From positions 2,790,001-2,854,000 of the forward strand of contig NZ_CP133888.1 in NCBI RefSeq assembly GCF_041228405.1: a stretch of DNA of 64,000 nt, written 5' to 3'. The DNA is from Salinilacustrithrix flava. Its GTDB lineage: Bacteria > Actinomycetota > Acidimicrobiia > Acidimicrobiales > Salinilacustritrichaceae. Below are positions 28,192 through 35,561 of the stretch, in pieces. Each line of letters begins with the position of its first letter. The stretch's first letter is position 1. Made by a program: the position numbers and the translations under genes. The notes beneath the pieces were generated by a model. It was not told the origin of the DNA and searched no databases. It saw nothing but the letters and a program-made list of their open reading frames with translations.

Positions 28192-28404
28192 ATGGCGCAC
28201 GGAACGCGAGCAGCGGCAGAGCAGCTGGTGCCTGGCAACCCCGTCGAGGTGCGCACGCGCTTCGACGGCACCTGGGTCCCCGGCTACCGGGTCTGCGGTG
28301 AGCGCGACGGCCGGTACCAGCTCGAGCGGTGCAGCGACGGCGTCGAGCTGCCGGTGGACTTCGACCTGGCCGAGCTGCGCCCGCCGTCGCCGACACCGAG
28401 CTGA
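28192..28404 (+). CDS. small conserved-looking protein, Tudor/SH3-like
   Basis: Protein of 70 residues. The pattern NPVEVRTRFDGTWVPGYRVCGERDGRYQLERCSDGVELPVDFDLAELRP resembles a small beta-barrel of the Tudor/SH3 kind, often seen in actinobacterial hypothetical proteins; the function is unknown. Support for the gene is a promoter 38 bp upstream, an AGGGGG ribosome-binding site about 8 bases before ATG 28192, and codon bias like its neighbours. It converges on the lipoprotein gene at 28415. Confidence 0.7.
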   Translation: MAHGTRAAAEQLVPGNPVEVRTRFDGTWVPGYRVCGERDGRYQLERCSDGVELPVDFDLAELRPPSPTPS

Positions 28405-28414
28405 TCGGCCTGTG

Positions 28415-29149
28415 TCAGACGCCGGGGGGTAGGACCTGACCGGTCTGGGCATCCCACCGACCGAAGTCCGGGTGCACGCGGATGTCCGCAGCGGTCGCCA
28501 GCTCCATCAGGTGCTCCTGGACGCGCTGCTCCGAGGGCGTCAGCTCGGTGCCCTCCTCGCCCTCGCTGGGGGTATCGTCGGCCGAGCCGTCGTCGCCGGC
28601 CGCCTCGTCGAGGGCGTCGGTGATGTTCTCGACGGCAGCGACGCCACGGAGCTCCAGCTGGAGCAGGTCCTCGGACAGTCCCTGCTGCTCCATCGCCGCC
28701 GCCAGACCCTCCGGCCCGCCTGCCTGCTCCTCGACCTGGGCCCGTGCCGCGTCCACGTCCTCCTCGGTCACCGGGGCATCGAGGTCCTCGGCGCCCGAGA
28801 CCAGGATCGAGGACTGGATGGCACTCGACAGGATCTGGGCGCCGAGCTGCGCTCGGGCTGCGTCACCCTCCTCGCCCTGGAACTGCTCGGCGAGCTGGGG
28901 GTTGGCGGCGAAGTCCTCGACGTGGCTCTCGATGCTCGCGGCGGCGATCTCCTCGCCGTCCACCACGGCGGCGACGTCGTCGCCGAGCGATCCGGCCTCA
29001 CCCGATGCACCGTCGTTGTCGTCGGCGGCGTCGGCGGTCGTGTCCGTCGGCTCCTGGTCGGCTCGCTCCTCGCTGTCGGTGTCGTCACCGCATCCGGCGA
29101 GGAAGGTGACGGCGGCCAGGAGGGCCAGGGCGATCGTGCGTGGGCGCAT
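28415..29149 (-). CDS. SurA-N-like lipoprotein
   Basis: Predicted lipoprotein of 244 residues. The signal peptide MRPRTIALALLAAVTFLAGC has a good lipobox, followed by an acidic Asp/Glu/Thr-rich linker. The segment from about 60 (VAAVVDGEEIAAASIESHVEDF) to 160 looks like the SurA/PrsA N-terminal chaperone domain, with several amphipathic helices, but there is no PPIase domain behind it. It may bind unfolded exported proteins; this is inference from family resemblance. ATG 29149 is where the signal peptide starts, although the frame is open further upstream. Confidence 0.78.
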   Translation of the reverse strand: MRPRTIALALLAAVTFLAGCGDDTDSEERADQEPTDTTADAADDNDGASGEAGSLGDDVAAVVDGEEIAAASIESHVEDFAANPQLAEQFQGEEGDAARAQLGAQILSSAIQSSILVSGAEDLDAPVTEEDVDAARAQVEEQAGGPEGLAAAMEQQGLSEDLLQLELRGVAAVENITDALDEAAGDDGSADDTPSEGEEGTELTPSEQRVQEHLMELATAADIRVHPDFGRWDAQTGQVLPPGV

Positions 29150-29414
29150 GGGGGTGCGGCTCCAGGGGGTCGCGTGCAGGGTTGTCGACGCTACCGCGCG
29201 CTCTCCGCAGGGCCATGGTGACGTCTGTCGCCGGGGGCTGGCCGCCGGAACGCCTGCCGAGCCAGTGGCAGGACCGGGTGGTCGGTGGTGAGGGCAACTC
29301 GACCGCTTGACTACGCGCCGTTCTGTGCGTATGGCGTTGCGCAGGCGCAACAGCCCCGGTCTGTTCCGGGCGCGGCTCTTGGCCCGATACGACAAGGGAT
29401 CGGGCAGCTCCAAC

Positions 29415-29443
29415 AGCGCTCAAGCCGGTTCGGATTGAGCGCT
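29415..29443 (-). terminator. orphaned ancestral ssrA terminator
   Basis: A perfect 9-bp inverted repeat AGCGCTCAA / TTGAGCGCT with an 11-base loop lies 2 bp beyond the tmRNA 3'-end remnant at 29446-29465. On the minus strand it sits exactly where a terminator would follow the tmRNA. The simplest reading is that it terminated ssrA before the island separated the two. Confidence 0.6.
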
Positions 29444-29445
29444 CT

Positions 29446-29465
29446 TGGAGCTGGGGGGAATCGAA
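29446..29465 (-). repeat. att site, outer copy (tmRNA 3'-end remnant)
   Basis: Twenty bases identical to the T-loop-to-discriminator end of the tmRNA gene at 40754-40773. Nothing else of a tmRNA surrounds it, so it is a recombination scar and not a functional RNA. Confidence 0.85.
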
Positions 29466-29619
29466 TGCTCTAAGGAGTGATTCCGTCGCCGCTGGTCAGA
29501 GGGTGTTTGCCCAGGTCAGCAGCGATTTTCTGATCACGCCGGATCACGCCGTTTCACAGTGATTCTGGGCTCTTTGTGTCGCCCTCGTGTCGCAGAAGGC
29601 CAGCTTCGGATGGGCTGCA

Positions 29620-30726
29620 CTACTGAGCGGGCCGGAGGCCAAGCGTGGAGTCGTGCAGATCTCGGATGAAGAGATCGAACTCCCGGGTGGCCTCCCTCAT
29701 CGTGTCGCGGTTGGCGAAGAAGGGTTCCTCAGGAGGGCACTCCGGTCCGTTGAGCAGCCCGAGTAGCGGCGAGACATGCGCGACTCGGTGGCGATACTTG
29801 ATCAATCTCTGCACTCGCTCAAGGCGCTGGGATGTGGTGTTGGTTAGATCGCCGAATCGGAGGCCATACCCGCGGTTGAACGCCTTCTTCGCGTTGGCGT
29901 AGTTCTGGAAGTTGATCCGGTCCGCCAGCGCGGCCGAGCGGCTGATCCGTCTACGAATGGCGTCCTCCTCGAGCGCCGTTCGATTACCCGCCTTCATCCG
30001 GCTGCGTTCCTCTGCCGAGAGGAAGGCTGCGGCGACGCTGCCGAAGTCGAGCGGAACCCCTTCGTCGTCCAACTCAACGAATCGGCCCGACGTGTAGGTC
30101 TCGAAGCCCGTCACAAGCATCCCGAGCACCGCGTTTGCTGCGACGACCTCAAGTAGGTAGCCGGCCGTTGACTCACCGTCGAGCAGGGTGTCGGCGGCCG
30201 ATCGCGTGTCGCTCCATGTGTCGATCGCCGACGGTGAAGAAGTCTCGGTGCCAGCGCGATACATCCTTGCTCCCATCACTTCGACTCCAGGCCCACCGAC
30301 CTCCACGACGCTGCCGTCACTAGCCACCTGGAGCGCGTACGACGCCGGGACACCCGACCCTTGGAGCAGATGCTCACCACCTGCAGCTCCGAGATGCAGC
30401 CGTGTAGTTGTCGGAGACCACACGAGAGCGAAGAAGAAGCGTCCGTGCTCCTCCTGCTCACCGAGCTCTGCGAGGGAAAGCGCAGCTTCGTGGGTTCCTT
30501 TGCCGGGGGTTGCGTGCACGAATCGCAGCGTGAGATCACCGTCGCGAACCAGGCGGAACACGATTCTGCCGATGACGATCTCGAGCAGAAGGCCTGAACG
30601 ACCATCGTCGACCAGCAGGTCGGGATACGTCCCGATGAAGGTGATCGTTCCCTCTGGCCGCTGCATCGCTTCCGCGATTGCCTCCGCCTTCGCCTCTGGT
30701 ACCCCAGGTATGTGGAGCCGGCTCAT
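29620..30726 (-). CDS. HEPN-domain protein with N-terminal beta-sandwich-like region
   Basis: Protein of 368 residues with no signal peptide. The N-terminal half (about 30-170) is beta-rich (LLLEIVIGRIVFRLVRDGDLTLRFVH, RFFFALVWSPTTTRLHLG), reminiscent of concanavalin/LamG-type sandwiches. The C-terminal half (about 200-360) is helical and contains LIKYRHRVAH, matching the R-x4-H motif of HEPN ribonuclease domains, preceded by INFQNYANAKKAFNRGYG, typical of that fold. HEPN proteins are common RNases in toxin and anti-phage systems. ATG 30726 is 27 bp after the antitoxin gene, so it is probably cotranscribed with the toxin-antitoxin pair. Confidence 0.7.
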   Translation of the reverse strand: MSRLHIPGVPEAKAEAIAEAMQRPEGTITFIGTYPDLLVDDGRSGLLLEIVIGRIVFRLVRDGDLTLRFVHATPGKGTHEAALSLAELGEQEEHGRFFFALVWSPTTTRLHLGAAGGEHLLQGSGVPASYALQVASDGSVVEVGGPGVEVMGARMYRAGTETSSPSAIDTWSDTRSAADTLLDGESTAGYLLEVVAANAVLGMLVTGFETYTSGRFVELDDEGVPLDFGSVAAAFLSAEERSRMKAGNRTALEEDAIRRRISRSAALADRINFQNYANAKKAFNRGYGLRFGDLTNTTSQRLERVQRLIKYRHRVAHVSPLLGLLNGPECPPEEPFFANRDTMREATREFDLFIRDLHDSTLGLRPAQ

Positions 30727-30753
30727 GGCATGTCTGTCCGCATCGTGGGCACC

Positions 30754-31032
30754 TCAGCCGGCGTCGAGGTACTGCCGCAGAGCTTCACGGACGACCTCCG
30801 AGGCGGGCCGACCATCGTGTTCGGCGCGCTCGTCGAGCGCAGTCCGCAGGTCGGGATCGAGACGCACCGGGAACGATTTCGCTGGCGCCGAACCCATCGG
30901 AGGCCTTCCTCGAACGACCCTGAGCTTGTCGAGGTCGTAGCCACGCTCGGCCTCAGCGACGTACTCCTCGATGAGCTCGTCGGTGATCGGCTTGCCATCC
31001 CTGGTGGCGCCGTAGGTCTTCTTCTCAGGCAT
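30754..31032 (-). CDS. ribbon-helix-helix antitoxin
   Basis: Protein of 92 residues. The C-terminal part FPVRLDPDLRTALDERAEHDGRPASEVVREALRQYLDAG is a ribbon-helix-helix (CopG/MetJ-type) DNA-binding domain; the N-terminal part is acidic and would cover the toxin. Its ATG at 31032 overlaps the 3' end of the toxin gene by 8 bp, a toxin-first order as in BrnTA. Such antitoxins normally bind their own promoter together with the toxin. The exact family is not settled. Confidence 0.8.
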   Translation of the reverse strand: MPEKKTYGATRDGKPITDELIEEYVAEAERGYDLDKLRVVRGRPPMGSAPAKSFPVRLDPDLRTALDERAEHDGRPASEVVREALRQYLDAG

Positions 31033-31282
31033 TGGGCTCTCCGAGACCTCGGAGCTGGGTTCGGTACTTCGGGCGCATTCTCATGGCGTGGATCACGAGG
31101 TCGATCTCGTCGTCGATGGCAAGCGTGACGACTTCGAGCATGTTGCCGGCCTCATCCGGGCCGAGGTGGAGGAGGCGTTGCTCGTCGAGACGGGCGATGA
31201 CCAGTGCGTGCTCGATGGCGTGGAGGAGGTCGTCATCGTCGATCCCGTGCTTCCGGGCGGTGTGGTGGATCTCGTAGCGCAT
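31025..31282 (-). CDS. putative type II toxin (BrnT/RelE-like)
   Basis: Small protein of 85 residues, MRYEIHHTARKHGIDDDDLLHAIEHALVIARLDEQ and onward, with an alternating helix and strand pattern (LEVVTLAIDDEIDLVIHAMRMRPKYRTQL). This resembles small toxin-like proteins found next to RHH antitoxins in actinobacteria; by size and the C-terminal MRPKYR it is probably an mRNA-cleaving RelE/BrnT-type toxin. ATG 31282 is preferred to the longer frame from 31351, which would overlap the integrase gene end. It begins 17 bp after the integrase stop, so read-through from the integrase promoter is possible. Confidence 0.7.
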   Translation of the reverse strand: MRYEIHHTARKHGIDDDDLLHAIEHALVIARLDEQRLLHLGPDEAGNMLEVVTLAIDDEIDLVIHAMRMRPKYRTQLRGLGEPNA

Positions 31283-31298
31283 TATCGTATCGCGAAAT

Positions 31299-32465
31299 TC
31301 ACTCGTCGTCTCTGTCCGGATCCGGCTGCCCGGCTCCTCGGCCGAGGTCATCGAGGGCGTCGGTGAGCTGCTCCTCGAGCGAGGGGAACAGGTGGCCGTA
31401 GAGGTTCAGGGTCACGCCGATGTCGCTGTGCCCGAGCCGCTCCTGGATCGCCTTCGGGTGGGCGCCGAGGCTGATGAGCAGCGATGCGCACGTGTGGCGG
31501 AGGTCGTGAGTGCGGACCTTTGGAGACAGGCCAGCATCTTCGAGCGCCGGCACCATGACCCACTTGCGGAAGCTGTCGCGGTTGAGGCCCTCGGAGGCGT
31601 CCTGCTGGTTGCCGAAGACCCAGTCGTCAGGTTCGAGTGGCCGGCCGAGCTGCTCGGCGCGCATCCTCAAGTGGGCGGCGCCTTCCTCCATGACGAACTG
31701 CGGGACTGGCACGGTGCGGATCTCGTAGGACTTCGGCGGGCCGCTGATCAGCTCGCCCGAGATCGGCTGGAGCGTCTCAGCGACGTGGACCCTCCGGCGG
31801 GCCGTTTCGAGCCGGCGGACGCGGAGTCCGCACATCTCGCCGGGGCGTAGTCCGCAGTAGGCGGCGAGCAGGACGAAGAACCGGTAGTCGGACCGGATGG
31901 CGTCGGCGACCCGGGCGACCTGGCTGGCGTCGAGAAAGTTGGGCTCCACACGGCTGGTCCTCGGTAGCCGCACGCCTCGCACAGGGTTGTCTCGCATCGC
32001 CCGAGCGTCACGAGCGAGGTCGAGAACCTGGGCCAGGACCGACACGACGTTACGGATGCGAGCAGGGGAGAGGCCCTCGTCGGTGAGCTCCGCTACCCAC
32101 TCGCGGACCTCGGCCCGGTCGATCGATCCGAGTGGTCGTTCGCCCCACCGGGGGAGCACTCGCCGGTTCAGTGCCTTGCGGTACCCGTGCCGGGTCGATG
32201 GCTTGAGGGGGGCGGTCGTGGCGTACCAGGACTCGGCCCAGGTGGCGACGATCGACTTCTGCAGCTGAGGGTCGGCCCACTCGCCTCGCTGCATGTCGGC
32301 GCCGATGCGCTCGAGGTACTGGCTGGCGTCGACCTTGCGGTCGAAGGTCTTGCTTCGTGACCGCCCGGACAGGTCCCGGTAGCGGGCTCGCCAGCGGCCG
32401 TTGGGTGTGCGCTCGATCGACGACACGTGGTCCTCCACGCAGGGCCCGACCTCGTGGTCGGGCAT
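31299..32465 (-). CDS. tyrosine recombinase/integrase
   Basis: Site-specific recombinase of 388 residues that presumably moves the island in and out of ssrA. It has an AP2-like arm-binding N-terminus (GRWRARYRDLSGRSRSKTF), a SAM-like core-binding domain (about 65-150) and a catalytic domain with the Arg in AAYCGLRPGEMCGL, HDLRHT with His and Arg, the later GHSDIGVT His, and the nucleophile Tyr in LNLYGH. All active-site residues are present, so the enzyme looks functional. It lies 1.8 kb from the outer att site and 57 bp after the excisionase-like gene, on the same strand. Confidence 0.93.
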   Translation of the reverse strand: MPDHEVGPCVEDHVSSIERTPNGRWRARYRDLSGRSRSKTFDRKVDASQYLERIGADMQRGEWADPQLQKSIVATWAESWYATTAPLKPSTRHGYRKALNRRVLPRWGERPLGSIDRAEVREWVAELTDEGLSPARIRNVVSVLAQVLDLARDARAMRDNPVRGVRLPRTSRVEPNFLDASQVARVADAIRSDYRFFVLLAAYCGLRPGEMCGLRVRRLETARRRVHVAETLQPISGELISGPPKSYEIRTVPVPQFVMEEGAAHLRMRAEQLGRPLEPDDWVFGNQQDASEGLNRDSFRKWVMVPALEDAGLSPKVRTHDLRHTCASLLISLGAHPKAIQERLGHSDIGVTLNLYGHLFPSLEEQLTDALDDLGRGAGQPDPDRDDE

Positions 32466-32522
32466 CGTGGCTGGAGGGCGACCTTCACTCCGGCGCAGTC
32501 GCCGAGCGCCGATGGGTCGAGG

Positions 32523-32726
32523 TTACCGATGGCCTCCGACGACATGGCGGTCGATCCAGGCGTCGACGTCATGCCGTCGGTAGCGGACGTGGCGGCCGAC
32601 CTTCACGAAAGCTGGGCCTCGTCGCTGGTACCGCCAGTTGGCCAACGTGCCGATCGGGACGCCGAGCACCTCGGCGACCTGCTCCGGCCACAGCAGCCGG
32701 TCCTCGAGATCGAGCTCATCCATCAA
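32523..32726 (-). CDS. excisionase-like helix-turn-helix protein
   Basis: Protein of 67 residues consisting of one MerR-like winged helix: LLWPEQVAEVLGVPIGTLANWRYQRRGPAFVKVGRHVRYRRHDVDAWI. Proteins of this type next to tyrosine integrases act as recombination directionality factors (Xis). It precedes the integrase gene by 57 bp on the same strand. The IS481-like element is inserted just upstream of its ATG at 32726, so its original promoter may have been separated from it. Confidence 0.85.
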   Translation of the reverse strand: MMDELDLEDRLLWPEQVAEVLGVPIGTLANWRYQRRGPAFVKVGRHVRYRRHDVDAWIDRHVVGGHR

Positions 32727-32739
32727 CCCACTAGGCCTT

Positions 32740-33872
32740 CCAGGCCGGGGTTCGAGGTGACAGATGGGCCCTGTGGTTGATGGTCATGCTGCTTGGCGGC
32801 GGCGGTGGGTGTCGAGGATCTCGGAGGGCTTGCGGCCGGCCATGTAGTCGCCGTGGTTGCGTCGCCGCGTGTTGTAGCGGATCAGCCAGGCGTTGGCTTC
32901 GGCCTGGAGCTGGCGGACCGAGTTGAAGTGGCGTCGGTGGAACGCTGGCCGCCAGCACTCCTGGAGCATCGTGCCCTGGAACCGTTCGCACACGGCGTTG
33001 TGGTTCGGTGAGCGGGGCGGGATCCGGACGTGGTCGATGCCGATCTCGGCGAGGTGGTGCCGGAACGCGAGTCCCTTGTACTCGGGTCCGTTGTCGGACA
33101 GCACCCGCCGGAGCGGGATCCCAAGGCGGCGCATCGTGGTGCGGACGTGGTCGATGAAGCGGATCGTGTCGGCGGTGGTGACCGGCCCGATGATGAGCTT
33201 CACGATCGCCCATCGGGTGCAGGTGTCCACGGCGGTGAGTTGGTACACCTTGCCCACGCCTTTGAGGTTGCCGATGTAGAAGCTGTCCACGGCCACGAGA
33301 TCGCCAGGGTGGCCGGCCCAGTGGCAGAACCCGAACGGCTCGCCCAGCGCTTCGGTGACCGGTTCGGTAATGATCCCGGCCAGCGCAGCGATTGCCGCAG
33401 CCCGGGCGATGCGTTGGCGGCGCCGACCCAGGCCGTGGTCGACCAGAATCCGCTGCACGGTCGTCTTGCCGATCTCATAGCCCAGCTCCTGGAGCCGGTC
33501 GGCGAGCTGGCGGCAGCCGAGCGTCGGCTCGACTACGGCAACGGCGAGCAGGTCGGCGACCACGTGGGTCGGGGTCTCGCTGGGCTGGGCCGGGCGGCGC
33601 CGGTCTCTGGGCCACAGCGCCTCGAGCCCGTAGAGCTCGGAGGTGTTCTTCCATTCGTAGTAGCGGGTGCGGGACACGCCGATCTGGCGGCAGGCGGCGG
33701 AGATGTTGCCGAGTTCTTCAGCGAGATCAAGCAACCGGACGCGCCGGTGGTAGATGATCTCTGCAGAGGTGGTCATGGTGATGGGTTCCTTTGGATCTGT
33801 GGAAGGAACCACAGGGTCCATCACCAGGCCCCTCTGTAGAGGGACCTGCAACCTCAACCCCCGGACAGCAAG
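32740..33872 (-). mobile_element. IS481-family insertion sequence
   Basis: Element of about 1.13 kb carrying one DDE transposase gene. The ends show an imperfect inverted repeat: GGCCGGGGTTCGAGGTGACAG at the left inside end and, on the other strand, TGTCCGGGGGTTGAGGTTGC at the right; CCCTGTGGTT recurs a little further in on both sides. An 11-bp direct repeat CACTAGGCCTT flanks it (32729-32739 and 33873-33883), but it is offset from the best inverted-repeat ends by a few bases, so the exact borders are uncertain. Confidence 0.7.
32784..33776 (-). CDS. IS481-like transposase
   Basis: Integrase-core transposase of 330 residues. The N-terminus (HRRVRLLDLAEELGNISAACRQIGVSRTRYYEWKN) is a helix-turn-helix. 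The DDE acidic triad is in VAVDSFYIG, VLSDNGPEYKG and CERFQGTM. ATG 33776 gives the usual start MTTSAEI; a longer frame to 33875 would begin outside the element. The gene is intact, without frameshift, so the element may still be active. Confidence 0.88.
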   Translation of the reverse strand: MTTSAEIIYHRRVRLLDLAEELGNISAACRQIGVSRTRYYEWKNTSELYGLEALWPRDRRRPAQPSETPTHVVADLLAVAVVEPTLGCRQLADRLQELGYEIGKTTVQRILVDHGLGRRRQRIARAAAIAALAGIITEPVTEALGEPFGFCHWAGHPGDLVAVDSFYIGNLKGVGKVYQLTAVDTCTRWAIVKLIIGPVTTADTIRFIDHVRTTMRRLGIPLRRVLSDNGPEYKGLAFRHHLAEIGIDHVRIPPRSPNHNAVCERFQGTMLQECWRPAFHRRHFNSVRQLQAEANAWLIRYNTRRRNHGDYMAGRKPSEILDTHRRRQAA

Positions 33873-33874
33873 CA

Positions 33875-34070
33875 CTAGGCCTTTTCAGAGGCCGGAACCT
33901 CACGCCTCTTCGCCAGAAGCTCGCCTCGTCGAGAGCCTGACCGCTTACTCGAACCGCCTCTCCCGCTTACCCCCTCGAAGTACACAGGTGCACTGGGAGT
34001 GCTCCGCCCCGCCGCTCCGCCGAGAAGTCCGTCAGCCTCGCGTGAGGTTCGGCGGTTCGAAAAGGCCTAG
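33875..34070. repeat. 196-bp element with terminal inverted repeats
   Basis: Between the two insertion sequences lies a 196-bp non-coding unit. Its ends are inverted copies: CTAGGCCTTTTC, nine variable bases, then AACCTCACGC, in each arm (33875-33905 and 34040-34070). That is 25 of 31 matching positions. The interior is GC-rich with small hairpins (for example CCTCGCGTGAGG at 34037) and no ORF. It could be a MITE or a folded cis-acting site of the island. The IS481-like element abuts its left end and the IS110-like element its right end. Confidence 0.65.
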
Positions 34071-34090
34071 ATATCCCACGTTCGGGTGTG

Positions 34091-35305
34091 TCAAGCGGCG
34101 AGGTCGTGGCGGTGGCTCCATGCTTGGTGTTCGTCGTAGAGGGTGTCGTGGCGGAGGCAGCCGTGCAGGATGCCGACCCAGCGGTTGGCGAGTGCACGGA
34201 TGGCGCGGTTGTGGGTGTCGCCTCGTGCTCGTCGGGCGTCGTAGAAGGCGCGGGCGCCTGGGCTGGCGAGCATGCTGGCGAAGGCCCACTGGTAGCAGGC
34301 ATCGGCGAGGTGCTTGTTGCGGGCGTAGCGGGCGAGCACGACGCGGTGGCGTCCCGAGGCACGGGTGATGGGTGACGTGCCGGCGTAGTTCTTGCGAGAC
34401 TTGGCATCCACGTAGCGGTTCGGGTCATCCCCGAACTCGGCGAGCACCCGGGCTCCGAGCACCATCCCCAGTCCTGGCAGGGAGCGGATGAGCTTGGCGT
34501 CCGGGTGCTGGTCAAAACGGTCGGCCAGCTGTTCCTCGAGCCGGGCGATCTGGGCGACGAGCTCGCCGATCACTGCGACGTGCGCGGCAACGCTGGCTCC
34601 CATGGCGTCGGCGACGAGCTCGGGGGCCTCGAGGTGTTCACTGCGCAGCGCCGTCTGGATCTCGACGGCGCGATCGTCGGCTCGTTTCTGGCGGCCTGCT
34701 CGTCGCAGCGCAGCAGCGATCTTCGATCGGGACAGGCTCCGTCCCAATGTTGGTGTCGGTGCAATGGTGAGCACGGCGAGGGCGTCGGGATGGTGGAGCT
34801 TGTCGAACGCGTCCAGGGCAGCCGGGTAGAACTCGCGCAGCGTCGAGCGGAGCTGGTTGACCTGGCGTTGCCGGTTCCAGATCAAGGACTGATGTGCCCG
34901 GGCGAGAACCTTGATCGCGTCGGCCAGTTCGGTGTCACCCGCGATCTGGCGGTGGTTGTGCCGGTCGAGCCGGGCGATCTCGGCCAGCAGATAGGCGTCG
35001 CCAGGGTCGGACTTGGCGCCCGATGTCGAGTGCCGCTCCCGATAGCGCGACACCGATAGCGGGTTGACCGCGTACACCTGATAGCCGGCGGCGACCATGG
35101 CCCCGACGAACAAGCCACGGTCGGTCTCGGTGGCCACGACCACCTCATCAGGCTCGACGCCGGTGTCGGCCAACAGCTCATGCAACCGGGCGATGCCATC
35201 GACCCCGTCGCTGAGCCGTGCCCGGCCGAGCCGCTGGCCATCGGCGGCTTCGATGTAGACGTCGTGGTGGATCTCGGCCCAGTCGTGGCCGACGAACACT
35301 TCCAT
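34091..35305 (-). CDS. IS110-family transposase
   Basis: DEDD-type recombinase of 404 residues. The N-terminal RuvC-like domain has Asp in VGHDWAEIHHDVY, Glu in TETDRG and the paired acidic residues in SDPGDAYLLAEI; the C-terminal Tnp_20 domain has RSLPGLGMVLGARVLAEFGD and YAGTSPITRASG with the catalytic Ser. These enzymes use a bridge RNA transcribed from the element end upstream of the gene to choose target and donor sites. ATG 35305; no frameshift or truncation. Confidence 0.92.
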   Translation of the reverse strand: MEVFVGHDWAEIHHDVYIEAADGQRLGRARLSDGVDGIARLHELLADTGVEPDEVVVATETDRGLFVGAMVAAGYQVYAVNPLSVSRYRERHSTSGAKSDPGDAYLLAEIARLDRHNHRQIAGDTELADAIKVLARAHQSLIWNRQRQVNQLRSTLREFYPAALDAFDKLHHPDALAVLTIAPTPTLGRSLSRSKIAAALRRAGRQKRADDRAVEIQTALRSEHLEAPELVADAMGASVAAHVAVIGELVAQIARLEEQLADRFDQHPDAKLIRSLPGLGMVLGARVLAEFGDDPNRYVDAKSRKNYAGTSPITRASGRHRVVLARYARNKHLADACYQWAFASMLASPGARAFYDARRARGDTHNRAIRALANRWVGILHGCLRHDTLYDEHQAWSHRHDLAA

Positions 35306-35450
35306 CCGCTTCCTCCTCGCTGGCAGTTGATCGAGTCGAGCCGGAGGAGACCAGCGGCGAACTAATGGATCAGTGCTCGAGTCGGCACGTCATCCCACCA
35401 GCCATTGGAGGTCGTCCTCGCCGCTCGGCAGGCGCACGATCTAGGCCTAG
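35306..35450 (-). ncRNA. candidate IS110 bridge-RNA region
   Basis: The 145 bp between the transposase start and the element end are non-coding and correspond to the place where IS110-group elements encode their bridge RNA. I cannot fold it reliably by eye, so the call rests on position and family knowledge only. Confidence 0.3.
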
Positions 35451-35471
35451 AACTCCTCCTTGAACCAGTCC

Positions 35472-35491
35472 GGTCAGACACAGTGCTGACC
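35472..35491. repeat. inverted repeat upstream of relaxase, candidate oriT part
   Basis: GGTCAG and CTGACC form a perfect 6-bp inverted repeat with an 8-base loop, 70 bp ahead of the MobF relaxase start; GGCTC/GAGCC forms another small hairpin just after it. MobF origins of transfer often lie next to the relaxase gene and contain such hairpins, but no nick site can be recognised. Confidence 0.3.
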
Positions 35492-35561
35492 TGCCGAGGG
35501 CTCAGCGAAGAGCCTGCCCCACACCGAGGAACCGTGCTCTCCCGAACCCATTAGTCCGGTG

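Larger units (their letters stand above)
34071..35450 (-). mobile_element. IS110-family insertion sequence
   Basis: Element of about 1.38 kb with a single intact transposase. The 9-mer AGGCCTAGA occurs at both junctions (34063-34071 and 35443-35451), as expected for IS110 elements, which recombine at a short shared core and have no long terminal inverted repeats. The right junction contains the full palindrome CTAGGCCTAG. It landed on the right arm of the 196-bp inverted-repeat unit. Confidence 0.72.

Noticed and set aside
29285..29473. A 62-codon plus-strand frame across the outer att site
   Set aside because: It crosses the orphan terminator and the tmRNA remnant, has no ribosome-binding site and no recognisable similarity.
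32729..33883. CACTAGGCCTT as a simple target-site duplication of the IS481-like element
   Set aside because: The copies are offset by a few bases from the best inverted-repeat ends, and the same motif also ends the 196-bp unit and the IS110 junctions, so duplication by transposition is only one explanation.
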